From Stigmatella erecta (lineage in GTDB: Bacteria > Myxococcota > Myxococcia > Myxococcales > Myxococcaceae): a stretch of 64,000 bases of DNA. The stretch covers positions 124,001 through 188,000 of the forward strand of contig NZ_FOIJ01000017.1 of the NCBI RefSeq assembly GCF_900111745.1, given 5' to 3'. How positions within the stretch are numbered: the first letter of the stretch is position 1; each line of letters opens with the position of its first letter. The notes below the pieces were generated by a model that was not told the DNA's origin, made no database searches, and saw only the letters and a program-made list of their open reading frames with translations. Position numbers and translations under genes: made by a program. This document shows positions 1-8,724 of this stretch, piece by piece.

Positions 1-630
1 GGGTTTGTATGGCCGGGCGGAGCCCCTCTACCAGCGGGCTCTGGCCATCCGTGAGGGTTCCCTCAGCAAGCACCATCCCGACCTCGCCACCGCCCTCAAC
101 AACCTCGCCAGCCTCCACTCTGAGCAGGGTTTGTATGACCGGGCGGAACCCCTCTACCAGCGGGCTCTGGCCATCCGCGAGGCTTCCCTCCGCAGGAACC
201 ATCCTCTCGTCGCCGACTCTCTCAATAACCTCGCAAACCTCTACTCTGTACAGGGTTTTTATGACCGGGCGGAGCCCCTCCATCAGCAGGCTCTAGCCAT
301 CCGCGAGGCCGCCCTCGGCAAGCACCATCCCGATCTCGCCACGTCTCTCAACAACCTCGCCATCCTCTACTATGAGCAGGGTTTGTATGACCGTGCGCAA
401 CCCCTCTACCAGCGGGCTCTGGCCATTCGTGAGGCCTCTCTCGGCAAGCACCATCCCGACGTCGCCGCCTCTCTCCATAACCTCGCTAGCCTCTACGCTG
501 CTCAGGGTTTTTATAACCGGGCGGAACCTCTCTTCCAGCGCTCGCTATCTCTCAGGGAGACGTCTCTCGGCAACAATCACCCTGAACTCGCTAAATCTCT
601 CAACGATTTCGGCAAACTGCGTCTGATCCA
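1..630 (+). repeat. Five 126-bp tandem repeats encoding TPR units
   Basis: Units begin with GGGTTT(G/T)TAT at positions 1, 127, 253, 379 and 505, an exact 126-bp (42-codon) period. Similarity between units at DNA level is high in the first four and lower in the fifth. It is a coding repeat inside the TPR-CHAT gene, and the array probably continues to the left of the window. Near-identical DNA repeats of this kind can change copy number by recombination (inference). Confidence 0.85.
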
Positions 631-2407
631 GCATCGCCTTTATGACGCGTTACTGCTCTTCTCCCGTTCCTTCTCCATCTCCGAGCGCCGCCTTCGCCAT
701 GAGGCTCTCGACTTCTCCGAGTCCCGCCTCTCCGATTTCCTTTCCCACCTGCGCAATAACGGGCAAGGGCTTTATTCTCTGCTACGCGCCTACCCCCAGG
801 ACGCTCGCGTTCAACGCCTCGCCCTCAGCGCCGCTCTCCTTCTCAAGGGCCGTTCCGTCTCCGAGACCGCCGCCATCTCTCGCACCCTCTACGTCAGCAT
901 GGCTCCTGAAGATCGCGATACTTTCGAGCGCCTCCGGGACCTGCGCACCCAACTGGCCTCTCTCTCCTTCTCAGGCCCGGGCGCTCTCTCTCCGGAAGTT
1001 TACCAACAGCGCCTTCACTCCCTTACCCAGGAGGGTGACGCGCTCGAAGCGGAATTGGCTAAAACCTCTGTTCCCTTTCGATCTCTCGCCGCTCTTCCTT
1101 CCCCCGACAACATCATCGACCACGTCTCCTCTTCACTTCCCAAGGACGCTGCGCTCGTCGAATTCATCGCTTACAACGATATCCCCTTGACTCGCAATGG
1201 CAGCCACCTGCGCTACCTGGCTCTGGTTCTCTTCCCGGATGCTTCTATCCGCGCTGTCGACTTGGGCCCTGCTTCTCCCATTGACCAAGCCGTCTCTCGC
1301 CTTCGTGATGCTCTGGCGGACAAAGACGCCTCCTTCCTCACCGCTTCTCAGCAACTCTACCGAAGCGCCTTTGAACCTCTGCGGCCCCTGCTCGGAGCTA
1401 CCCGCCACATCTTCCTTTCTACTGACGGTCAGCTCAGCCTCGTCCCCTTCGCCGCGCTCCACGATGGCCACGCCTTCCTCCTAGACTCCTTCGACTTCTC
1501 CTATCTCACTTCCGGCCGTGAGTTACTGCCTCGTCCCCTGGACAGCGCTCCCGCCTCTTCCGTCTTTGTCTTCGCCGACCCTGACTTCTCTTCTTCCTTC
1601 TCTCCGGCGCCTTCTGGCCCGCTACCTTCCTCTCCTCCCTCCGAAGCTCTGGAGCGCTTCTTCTCCCTGCCTCCCTCCAACTTGGACAGAAGCGCCTGGG
1701 TTCCTCTTCCCGGCTCTCGTCTAGAAGCTCACGCCATTCAACGCCTGCTTCCTCAGGCTCAGCTCTTCCTCGGCCCAGAGGCTTCCAAGCAGCGGCTGCT
1801 CAACCTTCCGACCCCGGGCATTCTTCACTTGGCCACCCACGGCTTCTTTCTTGGCAATTCCTCTTCCTCTTCCTCCGAGTCTCGGGGCCTGGCCTTCGTC
1901 AATTCGTTGAGCAGTGCTCCCCCTCCCCAGGCAGAGCCTCTGCTCAACTCCGGCCTCGTCTTGGCGGGCGCCCTCGCCACGGCTCCGCCCTCTCTTCCTG
2001 CTCCCGAAGCCTCCCTCGTCACCGCCTTGGAATTGGCTGGGCTCAACCTCTGGGGCACTCAGCTCGTGGTCCTTTCCGCCTGCGACACAGGCCGCGGCGA
2101 AGTCCATCTCGGTCAGGGCGTCTATGGCCTTCGCCGTGCGCTCATGGCCGCTGGCGCTGAAACCCTCCTCGTCAGTCTTTGGAAGGTCAATGACAACTCC
2201 ACTCACCTTCTCATGGACCTCTATTACCGCAACCTCTTGAAGGGGCTGGGCCGGGCCTCTGCTCTTCGCGAGGCCATGCTCTCTCTGCGTGCAACACACC
2301 CCCATCCCCACGCCTGGGCTCCCTTCATCGCGCTGGGCAGCGATGCTCCCCTCCGTTCCATGACTCCTGTTCCTTCTCAGTCGCCGAAACCGGAGGACTC
2401 GCACTGA
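2..2407 (+). CDS. TPR-CHAT protein (caspase-like protease fold), 5' end outside window
   Basis: The reading frame is open to the left edge. The first TTG is only a repeat-internal Leu, so the true start lies upstream. The N-terminal 200 residues are kinesin-light-chain-type TPRs of 42 residues (GLYDRAEPLYQRALAIRE core). The last roughly 350 residues form a CHAT domain with the His motif HLATHGFF near residue 605 and the Cys motif LSACDTGRG near 695, the expected catalytic pair of this clan CD protease-like family. It ends with the family's LREAMLSLR...WAPFIALGSD segment. CHAT proteins are known as peptidases or regulatory platforms; the substrate here is unknown. Codon use is odd for this window: third positions are rich in C and T, with many TCT, GCT and CTC codons, whereas the neighbours favour C and G. 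A Ser/Thr kinase gene converges on it. Confidence 0.88.
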   Translation, partial: GLYGRAEPLYQRALAIREGSLSKHHPDLATALNNLASLHSEQGLYDRAEPLYQRALAIREASLRRNHPLVADSLNNLANLYSVQGFYDRAEPLHQQALAIREAALGKHHPDLATSLNNLAILYYEQGLYDRAQPLYQRALAIREASLGKHHPDVAASLHNLASLYAAQGFYNRAEPLFQRSLSLRETSLGNNHPELAKSLNDFGKLRLIQHRLYDALLLFSRSFSISERRLRHEALDFSESRLSDFLSHLRNNGQGLYSLLRAYPQDARVQRLALSAALLLKGRSVSETAAISRTLYVSMAPEDRDTFERLRDLRTQLASLSFSGPGALSPEVYQQRLHSLTQEGDALEAELAKTSVPFRSLAALPSPDNIIDHVSSSLPKDAALVEFIAYNDIPLTRNGSHLRYLALVLFPDASIRAVDLGPASPIDQAVSRLRDALADKDASFLTASQQLYRSAFEPLRPLLGATRHIFLSTDGQLSLVPFAALHDGHAFLLDSFDFSYLTSGRELLPRPLDSAPASSVFVFADPDFSSSFSPAPSGPLPSSPPSEALERFFSLPPSNLDRSAWVPLPGSRLEAHAIQRLLPQAQLFLGPEASKQRLLNLPTPGILHLATHGFFLGNSSSSSSESRGLAFVNSLSSAPPPQAEPLLNSGLVLAGALATAPPSLPAPEASLVTALELAGLNLWGTQLVVLSACDTGRGEVHLGQGVYGLRRALMAAGAETLLVSLWKVNDNSTHLLMDLYYRNLLKGLGRASALREAMLSLRATHPHPHAWAPFIALGSDAPLRSMTPVPSQSPKPEDSH

Positions 2408-2446
2408 CAGACATCACAGGAGATTCGATTCTGGAGATGACGGGAT

Positions 2447-2463
2447 TGACCCGACTGGGGTCA
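2447..2463. terminator. Small inverted repeat between convergent genes
   Basis: TGACCC and GGGTCA form a perfect 6-bp stem with a 5-nt loop between the ends of two convergent genes. The right arm overlaps the stop codon of the kinase gene. There is no T tract, so a terminator role is only a guess. Confidence 0.2.
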
Positions 2464-3846
2464 GGGGTATTTCGAGGTGTCGGGCCGCGGCCGGGCCTTG
2501 ACCGGCAGGAAACACTTCCCGTCCCACTCGAAGCCATCGTCCTCACAAGGCGCATGCACGTTGAGAGCGATCCAGCAACCTCCCCGGATTTCCATCTCCC
2601 GATGGGGTTTGCAAGGTGGCCGTTTCTGTCCCGTAAACGGCTGCTTGGGCATCTCCAACGCCACAATTTCCTTGGGCTGAGCGGCTTCCTCGAAGCGAGC
2701 TGCTGCAGCCAACGCTTCTGGTGTCATAGAGGCATCGGCTAGCCCCACCGTCCCCGCATCCGGTTGCCCTGCTTCCGGGGAAGCTATCCAGGACTGCCCG
2801 GATACGCGCTGCATGGCCAGCCCCATGGCAATGCACGCCAAAACAGCCCCCATCAGCCCGGCCCGGCCCGGAGACCGCCCGCCAAGTGGCTCCGGAACCG
2901 CGGCCACCTCCGGCCGGAATCCCGCCGAGGTCCCGATGGGACGGTCCGCCTCTGGACCCGCCCGGGCCGCCACAGCCTCCAGCGCGTCCGCCAGCTCGCG
3001 CGCACTGCCACGCTCCAAAGGGCTCTCCGCCAGCATCCGCTCAATGAGCGCCGAGAGTTCCGGAAGGATCTGGCGAACGCGCAGATGGGGCGGTTGCCGG
3101 ACAGGCCGGTCCTTCTGACGCACGCCCTGCCCCGCCTCGAGCTCTGCTTCCAGCGAAGGGTATACGCCGGTCACCATCCGGTAGGCGGTAACACCCAAGG
3201 CATAGACATCGTCCTCGGGCCCGGCGATGTACCGCGCGCCATCGCGCGGGTGAGCCGACGCGTGGAGCAGGGCCTGGGGGCTTCTGTAGAGCCGTGTTCC
3301 TGGAGCAAGAGGAGCCTCCGTGAGCGGCGGAGCCTCCGGGTACGTCCCAGAACCGAAATCCACCAGGGTCGCTTTCCCATCTGGGCCGATGAGAACATTG
3401 GCGCCTTTGACATCCCGGTGCAGACATTTCGCCGCGTGAACCGCTTCCAGGGCGCGGCACAACTGCGCGAGAAGACGGAGCACCTGACGCGAACTGGGAG
3501 ACTGCACCCAGGACCATGGGTAAAGGGGATCCCCCTCCACCCACTCCATCACAAGATAGGGATGGGGCACCCGCCAGCGGCCTCCCTTCCATTCCCCTTG
3601 GGCGAGCAAGCGGGGCACGCCCGGATGGCCAATCCGGGACAACACCTCCGCTTCGCGCTCGAAGCGCTCCTCGCGTGAGCGCAGGGCCACTTTGAGGGCC
3701 ACCCACCCTGCCTCTTCTTGCCCCACCTTCACAGCGCGGTAGACGGCACCGTATGCCCCCCGGCCCGCACCGCTGGTCACCTGCCAGGAGCCGATGACGG
3801 TGCCAGGGGAGAGCTTCTCGGGAACCGCTGTATCCACTGTATCCAT
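2461..3846 (-). CDS. Membrane Ser/Thr protein kinase with Cys-rich C-terminal module
   Basis: Hanks-type kinase of about 461 residues. Visible motifs, numbered from the chosen start, are a Gly-loop GAGRGAYGAVY at 26-36, VALK with Lys52, HRDVKGAN with Asp145, and DFG at 163-165. The usual APE is replaced by YRSPQAL. A single hydrophobic segment near 330-350 (GAVLACIAMGLAM) would anchor it, leaving a short outer tail with three Cys (PPCKPH, GGCWIAL, GKCFLP) and an FEWDGKCF-like ending that I recall from other myxobacterial kinases. I chose the ATG at 3846, preceded by GTGAGG at 5-nt spacing, over a TTG at 3879. All catalytic residues are present, so it should be active. Target unknown. Confidence 0.9.
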   Translation of the reverse strand: MDTVDTAVPEKLSPGTVIGSWQVTSGAGRGAYGAVYRAVKVGQEEAGWVALKVALRSREERFEREAEVLSRIGHPGVPRLLAQGEWKGGRWRVPHPYLVMEWVEGDPLYPWSWVQSPSSRQVLRLLAQLCRALEAVHAAKCLHRDVKGANVLIGPDGKATLVDFGSGTYPEAPPLTEAPLAPGTRLYRSPQALLHASAHPRDGARYIAGPEDDVYALGVTAYRMVTGVYPSLEAELEAGQGVRQKDRPVRQPPHLRVRQILPELSALIERMLAESPLERGSARELADALEAVAARAGPEADRPIGTSAGFRPEVAAVPEPLGGRSPGRAGLMGAVLACIAMGLAMQRVSGQSWIASPEAGQPDAGTVGLADASMTPEALAAAARFEEAAQPKEIVALEMPKQPFTGQKRPPCKPHREMEIRGGCWIALNVHAPCEDDGFEWDGKCFLPVKARPRPDTSKYP

Positions 3847-4013
3847 GGGAGCCTCACAAAGGCAGAGGGTGACCTCCAACAGTCCGCACCCTACGCCTCA
3901 AGTCACCGCCTGTCAGCCCGCCCCCTGAGGTTGCCCGCGAAGGCGGAACTCACGGCAAGAGACCTGACATCACCCAGGGCAAATGGACTTTCGCGGTGGG
4001 TGAACGGGAGGGG

Positions 4014-4763
4014 TCAAGGCGTTGAGCGCCCGCCGATCTCCGGGAAGCGCTCATAAGCCCGCAGGAGGGCAGCCAGGTGGTCGGGCTTGTCCAAATCGAG
4101 CGGCGCGTCCGTGAGCTGCACGACCCACCCGCCCGATGCCGTGCGCCGCGCCCGTGAAAGCAGGTCCGCGTCCTCGGCCGGGTCCGGGAACCCGATGGCC
4201 AGTGCGGCAGCGGCAGACCAGTAGTTCAGCCACCCCAGGCGATGCGGAATCTCAGGCGAGCGGATCTTCTCTGGGAGTTTGAGCGCTGGCAGCCCCCGAG
4301 GCGGAATCTCTGGCATATGTGGGTGGATCGTTTGCCCCGCGATTTCTGCGCTCGCCCGGAAGGGCGTAGCATGCCCCCACAACGCGCCCGCTCCCTCCGC
4401 CACGGCATCAAGCATGCCCACCGCAGCCGCTAACACGGCTGTGTGCAACGGAACGTCCGCGTGAACCTCAAACAGCGCTTGGCCACCGGGCCCAGAGCGC
4501 GCGGATAGCTCCAAACCGAAAATCGTTACTGGATAGCTCTCGTCATTGTTGCAGACGAGTGGAAAGCCTCCGTTTCTTCTAGCCTGAGCGAGCCAAGCCT
4601 CGCGCTGCTGCAGAGGGCGGAGTTGATGATCGTCAGAGACGGTCCACTCCAATCGCAAACTGGGGAGCGCGCGTTCCATTGCATGGACAACGGCAATAGG
4701 ACGACTGTCATCGCCCACCAGCGCTGGCCCGTAGACCTTGAGACCGAGGGTGTCTTGCATCAT
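4014..4763 (-). CDS. DUF5953-like protein, putative immunity protein
   Basis: About 249 residues, with no signal peptide or clear membrane segment, so probably cytoplasmic. The N-terminal LKVYGPALVGDD followed by AVVHAMERALPSLRLEW matches my memory of the myxobacterial DUF5953 family. The gene starts 2 bp after the stop of the upstream lipoprotein gene (ATG 4763; in-frame GTGs at 4778 and 4775 would overlap it). That layout, a secreted variable-C-terminus protein followed at once by a small soluble protein, is typical of toxin-immunity pairs, and it lies beside a decayed toxin/Imm11 remnant. The immunity role is inferred from context, not from any catalytic motif. Confidence 0.7.
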   Translation of the reverse strand: MMQDTLGLKVYGPALVGDDSRPIAVVHAMERALPSLRLEWTVSDDHQLRPLQQREAWLAQARRNGGFPLVCNNDESYPVTIFGLELSARSGPGGQALFEVHADVPLHTAVLAAAVGMLDAVAEGAGALWGHATPFRASAEIAGQTIHPHMPEIPPRGLPALKLPEKIRSPEIPHRLGWLNYWSAAAALAIGFPDPAEDADLLSRARRTASGGWVVQLTDAPLDLDKPDHLAALLRAYERFPEIGGRSTP

Positions 4764-4765
4764 CG

Positions 4766-5677
4766 TTATTTGCACCACGTCATGAGTACGACCTTGAGAT
4801 CGGGCGCTGCATTCTTGAGCATTTGCCGGTGTGCTTCGGTGCGAACACCGATGACAAAATCATAGCCGCAGGCCGCTGCGAGGTCTCGCTCGCGTCGCCC
4901 CTCCTCTACCTGCCTTTGAAGCTCAGTCCGCTGAACGAAGGGACTGTACGTCTCGATGGCGGTGGTCTTCACCTCCCAGAGCGTCCGCGCGGCAGGCTGT
5001 AATGCATCGTAAGCCTTGCCGTTAACAAGCGCATTAGCACCACGGAAGGCATTGAGCGGCACGTTGTCGGCACACCAGTTGTGCAAAGCGTTTCCGCCCT
5101 TGGGTGGAACGCGCTTGGGAACGCACTCCGGGCGGCGCTCTCGCTCTCGTGGCTCAGTCGGCACTGGGGGGAACCAGTCCTGCCCCGATGGCTCTGGCTT
5201 GGGCTTTTGATTCGCTGAGGGTGCCTGCGGGCCGGACTTCGTTTGGGGCGCAGGCTCTACCTCCTCCGAACTACTTCCTCTCAGCTCATACGCATCCAGC
5301 GCTTCCTTGATGGCTACTCCCACCACAACCACGCCAACGACGATCACCGCGCCCACAACGATCTCGGGAGCAGCCAAGACACAGAGGCCGATTCCAAGGG
5401 CCGCCGCGCCCGCCGAGGCAACGGCACACCTTCCCGTCGGATCATTGAACCGGATCCGGTCATGATCGAGGGCCTGAAAGCAGCGCTCCGCCAGCACGGG
5501 CCAAGGCTGGGACGCCTCACGGACGACGCACCGCCCCCCTTCCGTCCACGGCAGCTTTGCCGCTCGCTGGAGGTTGGCGATCCTCGGGTTCCGAGCCGCT
5601 GGCTCTTTCAAGCTCGGCGCCGAGCTAGCGCAGGCTGAGAGAAAGAGCAGAAGTGCGATGCAAGCTCGGAGACGCAC
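4766..5677 (-). CDS. Lipoprotein with putative nuclease-fold C-terminal toxin domain (DUF6310-like)
   Basis: About 303 residues. A lipoprotein signal ends in LSAC (Cys16). A small N-terminal region is followed by a long Gly/Val/Ala hydrophobic stretch near 86-123 (GAVIVVGVVVVGVAIKEAL), a Pro/Lys/Glu linker near 138-185, then a C-terminal domain of about 115 residues. That domain has CADNVPLNAF, KAYDAL and LWEVKTT: Asp224, Glu235 and Lys237 form a D-x10-E-x-K arrangement like the PD-(D/E)xK nuclease fold. I recall similar C-termini as DUF6310 in myxobacteria. The second GTG (5677) has AAAGGA at good spacing; the GTG at 5683 sits too close to it. The architecture recalls SitA-type lipoprotein toxins delivered by outer-membrane exchange, but homology to SitA is not shown. 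Confidence 0.65.
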   Translation of the reverse strand: MRLRACIALLLFLSACASSAPSLKEPAARNPRIANLQRAAKLPWTEGGRCVVREASQPWPVLAERCFQALDHDRIRFNDPTGRCAVASAGAAALGIGLCVLAAPEIVVGAVIVVGVVVVGVAIKEALDAYELRGSSSEEVEPAPQTKSGPQAPSANQKPKPEPSGQDWFPPVPTEPRERERRPECVPKRVPPKGGNALHNWCADNVPLNAFRGANALVNGKAYDALQPAARTLWEVKTTAIETYSPFVQRTELQRQVEEGRRERDLAAACGYDFVIGVRTEAHRQMLKNAAPDLKVVLMTWCK

Positions 5678-5760
5678 GGTCACGTCCTTTCAATCAAGCG
5701 TGATGCTGTCGCTCAAGGCTCTCCCGCCCTGGAGTATGCCAGCATGCACTGACGACTACG

Positions 5761-5985
5761 GTGCTCGGAGCGTGCCGAAGTGCGGCAGCACGGCCCGGAG
5801 CGCACCAGCACCCCAGGCGGTATCATCAGCTCATCTTTGACGAACTCCTCGAAGCCACGGCGGCCTGTCGCAGCGTCGTGGACTGCCGGGCGGTGTTGAC
5901 TGCCCAGCTCCGGAGACTGGCCAAGCAGATCGCCACCCCGGGAACTGAACTGAACCAACTCGTCACCCAGGCCACGCCGCGATAA
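5761..5985 (+). pseudogene. Remnant of a polymorphic toxin C-terminus (AHH-type locus)
   Basis: The frame encodes HQHPRRYHQLIFDELLEAT, a Cys-containing middle (CRSVVDCRAVLT) and RRLAKQIATPGTELNQLVT, which I recognise as the last roughly 60 residues of myxobacterial AHH/MXAN_0050-type toxins. No upstream part of such a protein is visible between this point and the divergent lipoprotein gene at 5677, so only the tail survives. A 9-bp gap separates it from the Imm11 remnant, as in intact toxin-immunity pairs. The GTG at 5761 is simply the first start codon in frame and is not expected to be functional. Confidence 0.5.
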
Positions 5986-5994
5986 ACGGAGTCC

Positions 5995-6451
5995 ATGACC
6001 AAGCGGTTCTTCAGACTCGCCGACGACGTGATGCTCCCGAACCGTTGGCACTTGGCGATGCCCCGGAACCCCCAGGGCGTCAAAGTGGACGATGACGAGT
6101 TCTGGAGGGGAACTCCCGTCCACATCAAGGGCCGCTTGAGAACCCCTATCGAGATCGAGGGCAAGCCGCTGGACTACACGGAGACGGGTCTCAACATCCC
6201 GGTGGTGCATGTCCGGGCCGCCTCCCTGTTCATGGCGTTGGCCCCAGACGACATGCAACTGCTCCCCGTGGATGTGGAGGGCCAACCCGATCAGTACCTC
6301 ATCCTCGTGTGAGGATGGAGTCCCTCACAAGGTCGGCCAGTATGCCTCCGTGCGTGAGATGCGCATCGACAAGGCCAAGGCAGGAAGCACGAAGGTGTTT
6401 CGCTGTGAGGGGTGGAGCAGCTCCCTGATCGTGTCGAGGATGTCTAGTTAG
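5995..6451 (+). pseudogene. Frameshifted Imm11 (MXAN_0049-family) immunity gene
   Basis: Frame 1 (5995-6312) gives MTKRFFRLADDVMLPNRWHL... to PVDVEGQPDQYLIL, matching the N-terminal two thirds of Imm11, then stops. Directly after, frame 2 from 6311 continues with EDGVPHKVGQYASVREMRID and TKVFRCEGWSSSLIVS, the family's C-terminal part, and stops at 6451. From memory, about 20 residues that normally join the two blocks are missing, so an internal deletion shifted the frame. The C-terminus is also short, ending where the acyl-CoA dehydrogenase gene ends on the other strand. The ATG at 5995 is a plausible original start. Confidence 0.65.
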
Positions 6452-7587
6452 AAGCCGTAGATCTTCGAGAGGATCTCCTTCATCACCTCGGAGGTGCCAC
6501 CGCCGATGGTGATGAGACGGATGTCCCGCCACGCGCGGGCGATGGGCGTCTCCTCGATGTAGCCCATGCCTCCGAAGAACTGCTGGCAGTCGTAGGCCAC
6601 GCGCTGCGCCAGGTCTCCGGCGAAGAGCTTCGCCATGGAGATCTCCTTCACCGCGTTCTCCTTCGCGTCGAAGACCGACACCGCGTGATAGGTGAGCCGC
6701 TTGGCCGCCTCGATGCCCGTGAGGTGCTCGACGAACTTGTGGCGCCACACCTGGAACTTGAGCAGCGGCCTGCCGAAGGCCTCGCGCTCGGTGCCGTAGC
6801 GCAGCGCGTCCTCCACCATGCGCTCCATGCCCGCCACCGCCGTGAGCGCGCCCACCAGCCGCTCGCCCTGGAAGTTGGTCATGATGGAGTAGAAGCCCGC
6901 GTTCTCCTCGCCCAGCACGTAGCGCCGGGGGATGCGGCAGTCCTCGAAGTAGAGGATGGCCGTGTCCGAGGAGAGGTTGCCCACCTTGTCGAGCTTCTTG
7001 GACACCGAGAAGCCCTTCACGTCCGTGGGGAACGTCACCAGGGAGATACCCCCGTAGCCGGCCTCGCCCGTGCGCACCCCCAGGGTGATGAAGTCCGCCC
7101 GGGTGCCGTTGGTGATCCACATCTTCGAGCCGTTGATGACGTAGTCATCCCCGTCGATGCGCGCCGTGGTCTTCATGTTGGCCACGTCCGAGCCCACGCC
7201 CGGCTCGCTCACGCCCAGCGCGGCGATGCGCTCGCCCTTGAGCGCCGGCTCCAGGAACTCGCGCTTCTGCTCGTCGGTGCCGATCTCGTTGATGATGGGC
7301 GTGGCCATCTGCCCCTGCACCAAGAGCGCCATGTTCACGCCCGCGTTCTGGCTGCGCGACAGCTCCTCGCAGAACGCCGTCACGAACCAGTAGTCCAGCC
7401 CGCTGCCGCCGTACTTCGGATCGTGGTTGATGCCCAGGAAGCCCAGCTCGCCGGCCTGCTTGAAGATTTCCTTGGGGAAGATGCCCGCCCGGTCCCACTC
7501 CAGGGCGTGCGGCGTCAGTTCCTTCTCGACCCAGGCGCGGACCGTCTTGCGAAAGGCCTCGTGCTCCGCGGTGAAGGGGGTGGGCAT
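6448..7587 (-). CDS. Acyl-CoA dehydrogenase (IVD/LCAD-type active site)
   Basis: 379 residues, normal length for the family. It oxidises an acyl-CoA to the enoyl-CoA with FAD, passing electrons to ETF. Signatures include [20 protein letters not shown] near 123-142, WITNGTRAD, and a C-terminal [11 protein letters not shown]. The usual Glu of the C-terminal YEGT motif is Gly here. Instead FQGERL carries Glu242 at the position that is catalytic in isovaleryl-CoA and long-chain acyl-CoA dehydrogenases. This suggests a branched or long-chain substrate. The ATG start is 74 bp from the divergent gene at 7662. Its stop codon overlaps the end of the Imm11 pseudogene. Confidence 0.93.
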   Translation of the reverse strand: MPTPFTAEHEAFRKTVRAWVEKELTPHALEWDRAGIFPKEIFKQAGELGFLGINHDPKYGGSGLDYWFVTAFCEELSRSQNAGVNMALLVQGQMATPIINEIGTDEQKREFLEPALKGERIAALGVSEPGVGSDVANMKTTARIDGDDYVINGSKMWITNGTRADFITLGVRTGEAGYGGISLVTFPTDVKGFSVSKKLDKVGNLSSDTAILYFEDCRIPRRYVLGEENAGFYSIMTNFQGERLVGALTAVAGMERMVEDALRYGTEREAFGRPLLKFQVWRHKFVEHLTGIEAAKRLTYHAVSVFDAKENAVKEISMAKLFAGDLAQRVAYDCQQFFGGMGYIEETPIARAWRDIRLITIGGGTSEVMKEILSKIYGF

Positions 7588-7661
7588 GGCGGCTCCTCGG
7601 AAAGGTTGATTTCCAAGTCAATAGCAGGCGATGTGCTCCTGAACAAGCCTCCGGTCCCGCC

Positions 7662-8714
7662 ATGCCCTTCGTGCCCCTACTGCTCGTTGGCCTCTCCGCC
7701 GTGCCCTCGCCGCCCACCTCTCCGGAGGGGACGCTTCGCGCGGTGTGTCAAACCCACGCCGCGGATCCGGGCCACCCCTGGGCCCTCGCCCACGGCATCA
7801 CCCTGGAGGGCCAGGACTTCCGCACCCGCGATGGGCGCCGCGCCGTGGACGTCATCGTCTCGGACTTCGTGCGCCCGGGGCCGCGCTTCGAGCCCTTCAC
7901 CGCCGAGGGCATCCCCGTGCAACCCCACCCGGCCCTCCAGGAGAAGACGCTGGTGCTGGCCGGTGTCCCACTGGGCCGGCAGTTCCAGACCCCTCCAGGC
8001 CCGGTGACGCTGAAAGCCTTGGTGGAGGCCCTCCAGCGCGGCTTCTCCCCTGCCCTCGCCTCCTCGCCGGACGGCGCGTGGACGCTGGATGCCCTGGGCC
8101 ACGTCCTGCCACCCGGGACCACCTTCCGCAACGGCGCGGGGGAGACCGTGCGGTTCGATGCGGTGATGGACGAGGCGCTCGCCACACTGGAGCGTGCCCA
8201 GGCGGAGCTCGCCGAGGGCATGAAGGCGGGCCTGCCCCAGGTGCCCAAGCGCAAGCAGGGCATCTACACGCACCCGTGTGGTGGGCTGCACTTCTTCCAG
8301 GCGGTGGCGAGCTGGGCGCGCCACCCCGCCGTGCGCAAGGCATGGGGCGGAAGGCTGGAGGCCCAAGTAGAGGTGCTGATCTACCGGCTGGGCTCGGAGG
8401 CCCGTCAGTACGAGGCCGCGCTGGCCGCCTCCCCCGAACACCGGCTGGCGCTCCTCTCCCAGTCGCTCAAGTTCTATGGCCACTTCCTGGAGACGCTCGG
8501 GCGCTACCGGAAGGAGAACGGCTGGCGCCCTACCCCGAAGCAGCAGCAGGCCGTGCTGCGGGCCCGCCAGTTGCTGGAGGCCACCGTCCGCAGGCTGGGC
8601 GAAGCGCAGGCCTTTGAGCGGATGCCCACGCTCGCCCAGGAGAATCCCCAGCTCTCCTGGGATCTGCTCGGCGACGCCTGCCATGCGGCGCATGGCCTGG
8701 CGCTCTGGAAGTAA
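7662..8714 (+). CDS. Secreted protein of unknown function
   Basis: 350 residues. The first roughly 15 residues are hydrophobic (FVPLLLVGLSAVPS), then the protein is hydrophilic, so it is probably periplasmic or secreted, with an uncertain cleavage site. I do not recognise the family. Visible points are a Cys near 30, KQGIYTHPCGGLHFFQAV near 205-222, and a helical C-terminal half with regularly spaced Leu and Ala. The composition looks real: third positions are GC-rich in the same way as the neighbours. It ends 10 bp before the stop of the convergent acyl-AMP ligase gene. No clear Shine-Dalgarno precedes the ATG. Confidence 0.7.
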   Translation: MPFVPLLLVGLSAVPSPPTSPEGTLRAVCQTHAADPGHPWALAHGITLEGQDFRTRDGRRAVDVIVSDFVRPGPRFEPFTAEGIPVQPHPALQEKTLVLAGVPLGRQFQTPPGPVTLKALVEALQRGFSPALASSPDGAWTLDALGHVLPPGTTFRNGAGETVRFDAVMDEALATLERAQAELAEGMKAGLPQVPKRKQGIYTHPCGGLHFFQAVASWARHPAVRKAWGGRLEAQVEVLIYRLGSEARQYEAALAASPEHRLALLSQSLKFYGHFLETLGRYRKENGWRPTPKQQQAVLRARQLLEATVRRLGEAQAFERMPTLAQENPQLSWDLLGDACHAAHGLALWK

Positions 8715-8724
8715 GGAAGGCGGC

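Noticed and set aside
1-630. 126-bp repeats as a CRISPR or mobile element
   Set aside because: They are in-frame coding repeats of TPR units, without spacers.
5684-5760. Upstream continuation of the toxin remnant
   Set aside because: No protein similarity in any frame to the N-terminal side of AHH-type toxins.
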